A stretch of 21,300 nucleotides of DNA from Marinilactibacillus sp042660675 (GCF_042660675.1 NZ_JBHSUL010000021.1:1-21300), one strand, 5' to 3'; numbered from the stretch's first letter, positions 7,201-15,408 are shown. Notes: a model not told the origin generated them from the sequence alone. Translations and numbers: made by a program.

Positions 7201-8115
7201 ATGAACAATAAAACAGTAGCGATAGTAGGATTAGGCGCACTAGGCATACTATACGGACAACACCTTTCAGAAGCACTCGGCAAAGACCGCGTCAAAGTCA
7301 TTGTAAGCAAAGAAAGAAAAGAACGCTATGAGCGAGACGGTGTTACTTTAAACGGCTCGCCGTGCGATTTTAATTATGTACTGGAAACCGAGCAAGGCGA
7401 TCCATCTGATTTAGTCATTGTCTGTACGAAATCTTTGACGTTAGATAGTGGGATGGAATCCATGAAATATCAAGTCGGACCTCAAACCACCATTTTATCT
7501 TTGATCAATGGAATCAGTAGTGAAGATATTTTAGGTGCCAGATTTGGGCAGGAAAAAGTGATCCCAACAGTAGCGATTGGGATGGATGCGACAAGAGAAG
7601 GTCAGAATGTGCGTTCAAAAGTAAAAGGCTGGTTACAAATTGGTGCCGATGTACCTGAAAAAATGAACAGACTCAATATCGTCTCAGCCATTTTCGATGA
7701 AGCAAAGTTTCCATATGTCATTGAAGAAAATATTATGCTGAAAATCTGGGAAAAATTCATTATGAATGTTGGCGTTAATCAAGTCGTTATGGTACATGAA
7801 ACGACCTATGAAGGCATTCAAACGGGTGGGGCTTACCATGAACAAGCTCGAGCAGCTATGCTGGAAGTTGTTGAGATTGCGCAAGCGGAAGGGATTCCTC
7901 TTAAAGAACAACACGTACAAAATGCTTTCGACATCATCGATACGGTGGATCCTAAGGGAATGCCATCTATGAGACAAGATGGTCTAGCAAAAAGACAAAC
8001 AGAAGTCGCCTTATTTGCAGGAACCATTCTTGAGAAATCCAAACAATATGGCGTTCCTACACCAGTAAACGAAGAACTATACAAACGCATAAAAGAAATC
8101 GAAAGAACATTTTAA
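7201..8115 (+). CDS. Ketopantoate reductase (PanE/ApbA) family protein
   Basis: A 304-residue NADP(H)-dependent oxidoreductase of the PanE/ApbA family; true PanE makes pantoate for coenzyme A. The N-terminal Rossmann motif is GLGALG (10-15), with LINGISSED near 102-109. In the C-terminal helical domain K185 and N189/N193 in KIWEKFIMNVGVN match the catalytic lysine and asparagine of the family. AAAGGGG lies before the ATG. It is not next to panB, panC or other pantothenate genes, so it may be a paralogue with another 2-keto or hydroxy acid substrate. A following dehydrogenase lies 107 bases downstream, past a weak terminator. Confidence 0.85.
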   Translation: MNNKTVAIVGLGALGILYGQHLSEALGKDRVKVIVSKERKERYERDGVTLNGSPCDFNYVLETEQGDPSDLVIVCTKSLTLDSGMESMKYQVGPQTTILSLINGISSEDILGARFGQEKVIPTVAIGMDATREGQNVRSKVKGWLQIGADVPEKMNRLNIVSAIFDEAKFPYVIEENIMLKIWEKFIMNVGVNQVVMVHETTYEGIQTGGAYHEQARAAMLEVVEIAQAEGIPLKEQHVQNAFDIIDTVDPKGMPSMRQDGLAKRQTEVALFAGTILEKSKQYGVPTPVNEELYKRIKEIERTF

Positions 8116-8136
8116 TCAACTAGTTTTATAAGCAAT

Positions 8137-8168
8137 AAAAATCCCCAATCATTTCATTGGATATTTTT
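8137..8168 (+). terminator. Weak candidate terminator
   Basis: AAAAATCCCCAAT, a six-base loop and ATTGG plus ATATTTTT form a stem of five strong pairs with an internal mismatch and an A-T outer part, ending in a T run, 21 bases after the reductase stop. It may give only partial termination. Confidence 0.5.
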
Positions 8169-8222
8169 AAACTTCTTGATTTAAAGTAAGATTGGAAAAC
8201 CAAATCAAATGGAGTGAGAAAC

Positions 8223-9206
8223 ATGCGTGCATGGACAATTAAAGAACCAGGATCTAGAGAACAGCTGATTATCGAAAATAGAGAGAAACCTCAGCCAAAA
8301 GAAGGCGAAATTCTGATTGAAGTGAAAGCCGCCGGTATCAACCGAACAGACACGTTGACCAGACAAAATTCGTCACTTTCAAAACCTTATCCAATTTTAG
8401 GGATAGAAGTGAGTGGGGTAGTTGTCGAAAATCATTCTTCGGATAAAAGACTCTCTCCTGGAACAAGTGTAACCGGGCTCGTTAACCAAGGAGGGTATGC
8501 AGAATACGTTACAATGCCTGCAGACCGGGCAATTATTTTTCATGAATCCTTATCTATGGAAGAAGCCGTCGCAATACCTGAAGTATTCTTAACAGCTTAT
8601 CAGACCTTATACTGGTTAGGAGAATTACAAAAAGAGCAGAAAGTATTGATTCATGCTGGAGGTAGTGGTGTAGGAACAGCAGCGATTCAGCTCGCCCGTC
8701 ACTTGAGCCAGGCACAAATCTTTACGACAGCAGGTCACAAAAAAAAATTAGAAGTGGCAAGAGAATTAGGTGCCGATACTGTGATCAACTACAAAGAAGA
8801 AGCTTTTGAAGAAGTGATTGATTCGGTTACATCTGGTGAAGGTGTGGATGTCATTTTAGATTTTATCGGAGCTTCTTACTGGAAGAAGAATATGCAAAGC
8901 GCTGGACTGGATGCTAACTGGATACTAATTGGAACGCTAGGCGGAACGGTCGTAGAAAACGTCTCCTTAATGGAACTATTACAAAAACGAATTGCTTTGA
9001 AAGGCACTTTACTGACTCCAAGAAGCGACGAGTATAAAGCGAAACTTACACAAGAATTTGTAGAGCATGCGATGCCACTCATTGAAGCAGGAACCATCCG
9101 ACCAATCATTCATTCGGTCTTACCATTTGAAGAAGCAATAGAAGCACACCGTCAAATGGAAGATAATGAGAATATTGGAAAAATCATTCTCAAAATTAAA
9201 GAGTAG
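8223..9206 (+). CDS. Zinc-less medium-chain dehydrogenase (quinone oxidoreductase family)
   Basis: A 327-residue medium-chain dehydrogenase/reductase with a GroES-like N-terminal domain and a Rossmann domain. The nucleotide motif is AGGSGVG (145-151). The cysteines that bind structural zinc in alcohol dehydrogenases are absent, placing it with NADPH:quinone oxidoreductases (QOR/PIG3-like). The stretches KAAGINRTDTLTR, ILGIEVSGVV and GGYAEYVTMP are typical. GGAG is eight bases before the ATG at 8223; a GTG at 8214 overlaps that site. The substrate is unknown; enones, quinones or similar carbonyls are usual in the family. Confidence 0.88.
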   Translation: MRAWTIKEPGSREQLIIENREKPQPKEGEILIEVKAAGINRTDTLTRQNSSLSKPYPILGIEVSGVVVENHSSDKRLSPGTSVTGLVNQGGYAEYVTMPADRAIIFHESLSMEEAVAIPEVFLTAYQTLYWLGELQKEQKVLIHAGGSGVGTAAIQLARHLSQAQIFTTAGHKKKLEVARELGADTVINYKEEAFEEVIDSVTSGEGVDVILDFIGASYWKKNMQSAGLDANWILIGTLGGTVVENVSLMELLQKRIALKGTLLTPRSDEYKAKLTQEFVEHAMPLIEAGTIRPIIHSVLPFEEAIEAHRQMEDNENIGKIILKIKE

Positions 9207-9247
9207 TCTAAACGCTAAACACAGATTGACTGATCTTGGTATATACT

Positions 9248-9289
9248 AAAAGAGCTCATCTACTTTTTTTAGGGTAGTTGAGCTCTTTT
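9248..9289. terminator. Bidirectional terminator between convergent genes
   Basis: Arms 9248-9263 and 9274-9289 pair with one mismatch. A residues on the left and T residues on the right allow use by both the plus-strand dehydrogenase and the minus-strand PTS IIA gene. Confidence 0.88.
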
Positions 9290-9308
9290 ACTAATTTATA
9301 ATAAACGA

Positions 9309-9638
9309 TTATTGAAGACGTTTGTGAAGATCAATGACCTCTACGGCCATATCTTTAAAGGTAATCGCATTCATCAAGTGATCTTGACCGTGAACCATTA
9401 AAAGTGACATTTCAACGCTATCACCAGAGGCTTCTCTGGTTAAAAGTCCCGTTTGTGAATGATGAGCCTGAATCAACGCATCATCTGCGAGCTTGAGTTT
9501 CTCATCGGCCGTCTCGAAGTCACCTTCCTTAGCTGCATGAATGGCTTCCATTGCATTACTTTTGGCGTCTCCACCATGCATAATTAGTCCCATAATTGTT
9601 TGAAGCATTTCTTCTTGTTTTTCAGTTCTATCCGACAT
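9309..9638 (-). CDS. PTS lactose/cellobiose-family IIA protein
   Basis: A 109-residue soluble phosphocarrier that takes phosphate from HPr and passes it to IIB. The family motif MVHGQDHLM contains the phospho-accepting H83 and the trimer metal ligand D86, as in the lactose/chitobiose IIA structures; the three-helix fold is consistent with the heptad-like sequence. GGAG lies eight bases before the ATG at 9638. It follows IIB by 54 bases on the minus strand and ends at the bidirectional terminator. No IIC permease is adjacent. Likely substrate is a beta-glucoside, chitobiose or lactose-type disaccharide, but it cannot be settled here. Confidence 0.92.
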   Translation of the reverse strand: MSDRTEKQEEMLQTIMGLIMHGGDAKSNAMEAIHAAKEGDFETADEKLKLADDALIQAHHSQTGLLTREASGDSVEMSLLMVHGQDHLMNAITFKDMAVEVIDLHKRLQ

Positions 9639-9692
9639 ACACAATTCTCCTTCTTAAAAAGCGCTCGATAAGTCTAAACGGTGCGAAAAGGA

Positions 9693-10010
9693 TTATTCGC
9701 TTAAAGCTAACGCTCTGTCTAGAACACTTTTTCCGTTCATCATCCCGTAATCTCTCATATCAATGACTTCAACTGGAATACCTTTATCGGCTACTTTTGA
9801 TTCCATTTGTTTTTTAAGGAATTTAACTTGAGGGCCTAGAAGTAAAACGTCTACAGGTTTAGAAGCTAGGTAACTATCCGCTTCATTGGCAGAAACTGCG
9901 AAGATATCCGTTTCAACACCATCGGCTTCAGCGGCTTTTTCCATTTTGGATACAAGCATACTTGTACTCATTCCGGCAGCGCACACTAACATAATTGTTT
10001 TCATTGACAT
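9693..10010 (-). CDS. PTS lactose/cellobiose-family IIB protein
   Basis: A 105-residue soluble IIB protein that passes phosphate from IIA to the incoming sugar at IIC. The loop VCAAGMSTSMLV holds the active-site C10, and LLLGPQVKFLKKQM plus the ending VIDMRDYGMMNGKSVL match the cellobiose IIB family. The ATG at 10010 has GGAG eight bases before it. It is the first gene of a minus-strand operon (IIB then IIA). Two cre-like sites lie upstream, implying CcpA-mediated catabolite repression. Lack of a nearby IIC is notable. Confidence 0.93.
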   Translation of the reverse strand: MSMKTIMLVCAAGMSTSMLVSKMEKAAEADGVETDIFAVSANEADSYLASKPVDVLLLGPQVKFLKKQMESKVADKGIPVEVIDMRDYGMMNGKSVLDRALALSE

Positions 10011-10042
10011 AATAACTTCTCCTTCTTTAGGTAAACTGGATT

Positions 10043-10079
10043 AATATATAAACGACTCAACAATTTGTACACGTTTACA
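10043..10079 (-). promoter_or_regulatory. Candidate PTS promoter overlapping a cre-like site
   Basis: On the minus strand TGTACA (10066-10071) and TATATT (10043-10048) are 17 bases apart, a passable sigma-A promoter 33 bases before the IIB start. A near-cre sequence at 10065-10079 matches WTGNAANCGNWNNCW at 14 of 15 positions and covers the -35, so CcpA bound there would repress. Confidence 0.55.
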
Positions 10080-10125
10080 TTACGATGTAACAACCGTGTA
10101 GGAAATCCAAAATCAAATAGTTATT

Positions 10126-10140
10126 TTGAAATCGTTTACT
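10126..10140. promoter_or_regulatory. cre site (CcpA binding)
   Basis: TTGAAATCGTTTACT matches all positions of the cre consensus WTGNAANCGNWNNCW. It lies 116 bases upstream of the PTS IIB start, 61 bases from the second cre-like site, and about 230 bases upstream of the divergent ROK gene. Confidence 0.65.
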
Positions 10141-10368
10141 TCTTATATACTATTTATACACTAAAATTTGTTGAAATTCAAATAAAGAATAAAATCACTA
10201 CAAATTTAAAGCATAATATAGGATGTAATCGATGACATATTATAAAAATGAATAGAAATGATTTATTCGAATAATGGCTCTGGAGCAAGAAAATTTGTAA
10301 AATGGTAAAGTAGTGATAATGTAGAAAGAACCATTAAAGATGAATCGGGTTAAAGTTGGAGGATTACA
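10141..10368. other. Upstream region of the ROK gene
   Basis: The remainder of the 358-base divergent region is A/T-rich with no open frame. A weak plus-strand promoter is possible (TTGTAA at 10295-10300, TAATGT 16 bases later). No RNA motif or repeat is recognised. Confidence 0.3.
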
Positions 10369-11298
10369 ATGAAGAACTATTTAGTATATGACGTAGGCGG
10401 CTCTTCAATCAAATATGCCGTAATGAACGAAGAAGAGGTTTTGACTAAGGGCAAGAAGAAGACTCCTAAAGAAAATATGGAAGACTTCATGGATGCCATT
10501 GGAGAGATTTACAGCGAGTTCAAAAATGACGTCTCTGGAGTGGCGTTCAGTATGCCTGGAATCATCGATTCAGATACAGGTTACGCTATTCACGGAGGAT
10601 CACTTGAATTTATTCATCAAATGAATTTAAAAGAAAAATTGGAAGAAAAAATTGATCAGACTATTGTGATTGAAAATGATGGTAAGAGTGCTGCCCTTGG
10701 AGAAGTTTGGAAAGGTAAGTTGCATGGTATAAAAGATGGTATTGCACTGATCATAGGAACAGGCATTGGTGGAGGGGTTATCGCTAATGGCCAGTTGATT
10801 AAAGGACATCATTTAGCAGCAGGGGAATTTTCCATGATCAGAATAGATGGCCAGTCACCGTTAGCTAAAGATAAAATATTTGCGAATAAAGCTAGTGCAG
10901 TGAAACTGGTTGAGCGAGCTGCCAAAGCTCTTGGGGAAAATCCGGAACACTATTCTGGAATAGAATTTTTCAAAGAAATCAAAGCAGGCAATCAAAAAGC
11001 AGAACAGCTATTTTCACAATACTGTCAGATCATTGCAGCTCAGATCATGAACTTCCAAACCATGTTTGATCCTGAAGTGGTTGTGATTGGTGGTGGTATG
11101 AGTGAAGAACCGCTATTTGTTGAAGGGATTCAGCGTGCAGTTGATCACTTATTTGCTGAAGATTTTATGACAGAAATTAACGGCTTTCAAGCAAAAGTTG
11201 TACAAAGTGAGTTGGGAAATGAAGCAAATCTGTATGGAGCGCTGTATCAGTACCTGTTGAAAACCAATCAGAAAAATATAGCGGATAATTTTGAGTAA
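10369..11298 (+). CDS. ROK-family sugar kinase-like protein
   Basis: A 309-residue ROK-family protein, probably an ATP-dependent kinase for a hexose, amino sugar or beta-glucoside. The N-terminal phosphate motif DVGGSSIK (8-15), the catalytic Asp in IENDGKSAA (D104), GTGIGGG (130-136) and the late glycine motif VVIGGGMS are present. There is no N-terminal HTH, so it is an enzyme rather than a NagC/XylR-type repressor. The zinc site (CxCGxxGC, with GEIGH before it) is missing: the region reads GHHLAAGEFSM with no cysteine cluster. A GGAGG-like site precedes the ATG. The nitrilase follows with a 19-base gap. Divergent PTS genes suggest it phosphorylates sugar released from, or bound to, the PTS product. 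Confidence 0.85.
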   Translation: MKNYLVYDVGGSSIKYAVMNEEEVLTKGKKKTPKENMEDFMDAIGEIYSEFKNDVSGVAFSMPGIIDSDTGYAIHGGSLEFIHQMNLKEKLEEKIDQTIVIENDGKSAALGEVWKGKLHGIKDGIALIIGTGIGGGVIANGQLIKGHHLAAGEFSMIRIDGQSPLAKDKIFANKASAVKLVERAAKALGENPEHYSGIEFFKEIKAGNQKAEQLFSQYCQIIAAQIMNFQTMFDPEVVVIGGGMSEEPLFVEGIQRAVDHLFAEDFMTEINGFQAKVVQSELGNEANLYGALYQYLLKTNQKNIADNFE

Positions 11299-11317
11299 GA
11301 GATCGGAGGCAGTAACA

Positions 11318-12097
11318 ATGAAAATCAGTGCGATTCAAATGGATCTTGCGTTCAATGATCCAGTCAAAAATGAAGAAAAAATCGAGCAGCTTGTGGAAGA
11401 CATTATTCGAGAAGAATCTCCAGATACAATTGTACTTCCTGAAATGTGGAACCTTTCATTCTATCCAAAAAATGTTAAAGAGAACGCAGATAAAGAAGGT
11501 ATACGGTCAAAAGCGTTGCTTAGTAGATTGAGTAAAACACATCAAGTCAATATTGTTGGCGGCACTGTCGCAACGATTTCCAACGGACAACTCTTTAATT
11601 CAAGCTACCAATACGACCGAAGGGGTCAATTGATTCATACCTACCATAAAGTACACTTGTTTTCACCTTCTAAAGAAGATAAAGTCTTTACACCAGGTGA
11701 AGAACTGGGTGTGTTTGAATTAGATGGCGTTAAGGTAGGGATCGCAACCTGTTATGACTTGCGGTTCGTGGAATGGATTCGACTGCTAGCGCTTAAAGAG
11801 ATTGAAATCTTATTCGTACCTGCTGCTTGGCCTCATCCACGGGTCAGTCATTGGCAAACTTTACTGAAAGCTCGAGCAATTGAAAATCAGTTATTCGTTG
11901 TGGGGGTAAATAGTATTGGGGAAGCGAACGAACTAAAGTTTTGTGGACATTCTGTGATTTTGGATCCATTAGGAGAAGCTCTGGCTGAAAGTGCAGAAGA
12001 AGCAACCGTTCTGACTGCTGAATTAGATTTAGGTCATCGAAAGGAAATCAAAACACAAATCAATGTGTTCAAAGACCGCAGACCAGAGCTATATTAA
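11318..12097 (+). CDS. Carbon-nitrogen hydrolase (omega-amidase/MtnU-like)
   Basis: A 259-residue nitrilase-superfamily hydrolase of amide bonds. The catalytic Glu-Lys-Cys triad is visible as E42 (LPEMWN), K111 (YHKVHLF) and C145 (ATCYDLRF). Length and motifs resemble omega-amidases and B. subtilis MtnU, which remove ammonia from keto-amides such as 2-oxoglutaramate or the methionine-salvage keto-acid amide. GGAGG lies eight bases before the ATG at 11318; the gene begins 19 bases after the ROK stop, so the two form an operon ending at a strong terminator. No methionine-salvage genes are nearby, so the exact substrate is open. Confidence 0.87.
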   Translation: MKISAIQMDLAFNDPVKNEEKIEQLVEDIIREESPDTIVLPEMWNLSFYPKNVKENADKEGIRSKALLSRLSKTHQVNIVGGTVATISNGQLFNSSYQYDRRGQLIHTYHKVHLFSPSKEDKVFTPGEELGVFELDGVKVGIATCYDLRFVEWIRLLALKEIEILFVPAAWPHPRVSHWQTLLKARAIENQLFVVGVNSIGEANELKFCGHSVILDPLGEALAESAEEATVLTAELDLGHRKEIKTQINVFKDRRPELY

Positions 12098-12106
12098 ATC
12101 AAAAAG

Positions 12107-12139
12107 AAACCGTGAAGCTTTAATGAAGCTTCACGGTTT
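12107..12139. terminator. Strong bidirectional terminator
   Basis: AAACCGTGAAGCTT (12107-12120) is perfectly paired with 12126-12139 around a five-base loop. It lies between the convergent nitrilase and CAP-domain genes, ten bases after the first stop. Confidence 0.88.
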
Positions 12140-12146
12140 AAGACTT

Positions 12147-12809
12147 CTATTGTGGCGTACCAAAAATCTGCGTTGCATAGAGGAATTCTCCGTCGTAATG
12201 AACACCGATACCAACTTCTTGGAATTCGGGACGAATCATATTTTCGTAATGACCTTCGCTTTCTACCCAACCATTGAACAATAATTCTGCCATAGCCGTT
12301 TCATCTAGGTAGTTCGTTGCCATGCCTAGATTCTCGCCGACAATTGTATAGGGATAAGAAATTCCTTCTTCCTCAAAAACTGAAAAGGTATCTGAACCAT
12401 CTGGACGAGTATGAGAGAACAAGGTTTCAGTTTCAATCGCTCTAATGTTCGCTACTTCTCTTAAGGTATCATTTGAAGTCAGTGTAGAAACTTGTTTTTC
12501 TTCACGCAAGGCATTCAGTAAAGTTAGAATCTTGTTTTCTACAGCGTCATAATCAAGATCAGAAGAGCGTTCTTGAGCGACAGAAGAGACTTGGGGTTTA
12601 CTTGGTTGTTCTTCGGGAGAGAATCGCTTAACAAGCTGTTCGGGGTTCTGTAGACTTAAGTTTGACCAGTCATCTGGAGCTGGAATAAAGCGTACGATAG
12701 TATCAAGCCAATTTCCTACCATTGTGTTTTGCAAAGCGTCTGTGGTGGCTAGCCAGAATCCTAGAATGACGGCTAATATCAATACGATTAATTTTCTAAT
12801 ATACTTCAT
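12147..12809 (-). CDS. Membrane-anchored CAP/SCP-domain protein
   Basis: A 220-residue protein with one N-terminal membrane helix (about 5-24), a variable linker rich in P, S and Q (about 65-85), and a C-terminal CAP (SCP/PR1) domain of about 130 residues, placed outside the membrane. CAP hallmarks are FSHTRPDG, GENLGM, and a W followed by ESEGHYENM with the ending FQEVGIGVHY. It resembles the YkwD-type extracellular CAP proteins of Bacillus, whose role is unclear. I use the ATG at 12809; its AAGGAG site is 12 bases upstream, slightly far. It is transcribed alone and divergently from the MATE gene. Confidence 0.88.
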   Translation of the reverse strand: MKYIRKLIVLILAVILGFWLATTDALQNTMVGNWLDTIVRFIPAPDDWSNLSLQNPEQLVKRFSPEEQPSKPQVSSVAQERSSDLDYDAVENKILTLLNALREEKQVSTLTSNDTLREVANIRAIETETLFSHTRPDGSDTFSVFEEEGISYPYTIVGENLGMATNYLDETAMAELLFNGWVESEGHYENMIRPEFQEVGIGVHYDGEFLYATQIFGTPQ

Positions 12810-12983
12810 GAGTACAACGGACTCCTTTCGATGGATGCTCACATATTGTATCAGAAAAGTTTGAATAAGTTGAGATTTCGCTATGGATTCTTTAGGTCAA
12901 AATCTTATTTGTGACAAAAAAACGTTAAAAAAGATCATTATAAAATTTTAAACATACTACTTCATTTCGGTACAGGCATTCGG

Positions 12984-12989
12984 TATAAT
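12984..12989 (+). promoter_or_regulatory. -10 element before the MATE gene
   Basis: A perfect TATAAT stands 62 bases before the MATE start, preceded by a poor -35 (TTCATT at 12961-12966, 17-base spacer). Confidence 0.45.
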
Positions 12990-13051
12990 TAGAAAAGTTC
13001 TTTTGGAAAAAATTAAAAATTCACAATAAAATATAGTAGGTGCACAGTCAA

Positions 13052-14452
13052 ATGAAAAATATGAAATCGAACAAATTAGGCACGATGCCGATGAATCGTC
13101 TCGTACTGAATCTTTCTTTACCAATGATGATCTCGATGCTGATACAGTCTCTTTACAATGTTGTAGATAGTATGTTCGTCGCTCAAATCAGTGAAGAAGC
13201 ATTAGCGGCACTGTCTCTTGCTTATCCCATTCAGATGCTAATGATTGCGATCCAAGTAGGTGCAGGGGTCGGTATGAATGCAGAAATGTCTAGACGTCTA
13301 GGCGAAGATAACAGAGAAATGGCCAGTGAGACAGCAAATAATGGTGTGTTTTTAGGGATCGTTCACTATATCATTTTTCTTGTACTAGGACTTACACTAG
13401 TACGACCATTTTTTGAAGCTCAAACAGACAATCCAGAAATTATTCAATACGGAATAGAATATACCGTTATTATTACGACTTTTTCAATTGGTAAGTTCAT
13501 GCAATTTGTTTACGAAAGATCACTTCAAGCCACAGGTCGAACGTTCTATACAATGATCACGCAAGGAACCGGTGCAATTTTAAATATTGCATTGGATCCA
13601 ATCTTGATTTTTGGTTTATTCGGTGTTCCGGCTTTAGGGGTATACGGTGCAGCAATCGCTACCGTTGCCGCGCAGCTTATATCTGCACTAATGGCTTTTT
13701 ATTTTAATGCTAAATTCAATGACGATATTGATATGAAGTATAAAGGCTTTAGACCGAATCTAAAAGTCATCAAGCGTATTTACGCTATTGGCGTACCTTC
13801 TATGATCATGACATCCATTACTTCTGTAGTAACGCTTTTGTTGAACAATATTCTCTTACAGTTCACACCTACAGCTACAGCCGTTTATGGTGTCTACATT
13901 AAACTTCAAGGCTTCGCTTTCATGCCAGTTTTTGGATTGAATAATGGTATGATTCCAATCGTTTCTTACAATTACGGGGCTCGAAACAAGAAAAGAATGA
14001 CCAGTGCAATCAAAATTTGTCTGATTTATGCAATGAGTATGATGCTCATGGGTACGATACTGTTTCAAGCCTTTCCTGAACAGTTACTGGCTTTGTTTAA
14101 TGCATCAGATGAAATGACAGCGATTGGTGTTTCTGCCTTGCGAACGATTAGCATCAGCTTCGTATTAGCAGGCTTTAGTATTATCATAGGAACAGTCTTC
14201 CAAGCGCTAGGCAACGGTATGCTCAGTTTGTGGGTAAATGTGATTAGACAACTTGTTGTGCTCGTACCAGTAGCCTACGTGCTGTCACTTTCTGGGGATG
14301 TACATGCTGTATGGTGGTCGATTGTGATTTCAGAAGGCGTGGCTGCTGTCTTTTCAGTTATTGTCATGCGTTATGTCTACAACAAGAAAATCCGTCCGAT
14401 GTCTGACAACGAACCATTAAACTCAGAACGGTTCGCAAACGAGCAAGTTTAA
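13052..14452 (+). CDS. MATE-family multidrug efflux transporter
   Basis: A 466-residue integral membrane protein with about twelve helices in two MatE halves, which export cationic drugs or metabolites in exchange for Na+ or H+. Visible hallmarks are MNRLVLNLSLPMMISMLIQSLYNVVDS at the N-terminus (D47-like acid after VV), GAGVGMNAEMSRRLGE in the first half and LGVYGAAIATVAAQ at the half boundary. AGGTG is nine bases before the ATG at 13052; GTG at 13040 overlaps it. Substrate is unknown. It is transcribed alone, with no clear terminator; only a five-base stem near 14486 is visible. Confidence 0.9.
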   Translation: MKNMKSNKLGTMPMNRLVLNLSLPMMISMLIQSLYNVVDSMFVAQISEEALAALSLAYPIQMLMIAIQVGAGVGMNAEMSRRLGEDNREMASETANNGVFLGIVHYIIFLVLGLTLVRPFFEAQTDNPEIIQYGIEYTVIITTFSIGKFMQFVYERSLQATGRTFYTMITQGTGAILNIALDPILIFGLFGVPALGVYGAAIATVAAQLISALMAFYFNAKFNDDIDMKYKGFRPNLKVIKRIYAIGVPSMIMTSITSVVTLLLNNILLQFTPTATAVYGVYIKLQGFAFMPVFGLNNGMIPIVSYNYGARNKKRMTSAIKICLIYAMSMMLMGTILFQAFPEQLLALFNASDEMTAIGVSALRTISISFVLAGFSIIIGTVFQALGNGMLSLWVNVIRQLVVLVPVAYVLSLSGDVHAVWWSIVISEGVAAVFSVIVMRYVYNKKIRPMSDNEPLNSERFANEQV

Positions 14453-14592
14453 AGGGGTTCAAGTCTTTCGATTCAGCCTTCTGCTAAAGCCTAAAAGCTT
14501 TTTATTCGATTTTTCAGCAAGTAGTTTGTTACAATGAGCTTAGAGTTTTCAAGAAAGTTTCATGATAACATTCAAATTGAGGAGAGACCGAT

Positions 14593-15219
14593 ATGATACC
14601 GAAAATTATACACTACGCTTGGTTTGGTGGGAACGAATTAGGAGAACTGGAAGAAAAATGTTTGGCTAGCTGGAAGAAATATTGTCCTGATTGGGAGATC
14701 ATGCGTTGGGATGAATCAAATTTCAATCCAGAAGAACACGGTATATATACAAAACAAGCTTATGAAAGAGAAGACTGGGCATTTGTCTCAGATGTTGCGC
14801 GTCTCTATGCTTTAAAAGAACATGGTGGCGTTTATTGCGATACGGATATGGAACTCATTAAATCCATTGAAGACTTCAGAGAATTGCCAGCATTTTTCAG
14901 TTTTGAAATAGAGACAGAAATCTCAACTGGGATAATCGGAGCAGAACCCCATCATAAATTTATTGAAGAATTATATGACGACTATGATGGACGTGAATTT
15001 ATCTTGCCAGACGGATCCAGAGATGAAAAAACAAATGTCATTCGTATCACAGAAATTATGACAGAACGTGGATTAAAGCCAGATAATACAAAACAAATTA
15101 TTGAAAACTGCCACATCTTCCCTCTAGAGTATTTTTCACCAAAAGATTATTGGTCTAGAGAAATTGATGCAACAGATAACACCTATGGTATTCACCAATT
15201 TACAGGTAGTTGGTTATAA
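14593..15219 (+). CDS. GT32-like sugar transferase (DXD glycosyltransferase)
   Basis: A 208-residue glycosyltransferase with the DXD-containing fold of OCH1/TcdB-type (GT32) enzymes. It begins IPKIIHYAWFGG, typical for the nucleotide-sugar binding start, then WAFVSDVARLYAL and HGGVYCDTDMEL with D83 and D85 as the metal-binding DXD. It is shorter than many GT32 members but complete. AGGAGAG precedes the ATG by about eight bases. It lies alone between MATE and amidohydrolase genes and has its own terminator. Similar enzymes act in capsule or surface-glycan synthesis; the acceptor is unknown and no capsule cluster is nearby. Confidence 0.85.
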   Translation: MIPKIIHYAWFGGNELGELEEKCLASWKKYCPDWEIMRWDESNFNPEEHGIYTKQAYEREDWAFVSDVARLYALKEHGGVYCDTDMELIKSIEDFRELPAFFSFEIETEISTGIIGAEPHHKFIEELYDDYDGREFILPDGSRDEKTNVIRITEIMTERGLKPDNTKQIIENCHIFPLEYFSPKDYWSREIDATDNTYGIHQFTGSWL

Positions 15220-15237
15220 GAAAAGCATGAAATGAAA

Positions 15238-15282
15238 GAAGCTGCCAAGTGAGCATGTCGCCACTTGGCGGCTTCTTTTTTT
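15238..15282 (+). terminator. Terminator of the glycosyltransferase gene
   Basis: GAAGCTGCCAAGTG (15238-15251) pairs with 15262-15275 (one G-T pair), followed by a long T run, 19 bases after the stop. Confidence 0.92.
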
Positions 15283-15372
15283 GTTTAATAAACTTTTTCA
15301 AGTAAGAAAAAGAGTTGAAAAAAAGTAATTTTGAAGATTGATTTTAAAATCTATCTCTAGTAATAAACCTCA

Positions 15373-15381
15373 TGATACAAT
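15373..15381 (+). promoter_or_regulatory. Extended -10 before the amidohydrolase gene
   Basis: TGATACAAT has the TG extension and a near-consensus hexamer; the -35 region is poor. It lies 28 bases before the TTG start and probably serves the whole run to the FetB-like gene. Confidence 0.5.
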
Positions 15382-15408
15382 AGAAAAGAATTTAGGAGGC
15401 GAAGAGTA

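Noticed and set aside
12063..12284. Plus-strand open frame across the terminator and the CAP gene
   Set aside because: It runs through the strong hairpin at 12107-12139 and lies opposite a clear CAP domain.
14486..14505. Short hairpin after the MATE gene as terminator
   Set aside because: Only five pairs and a broken T run, too weak to call.
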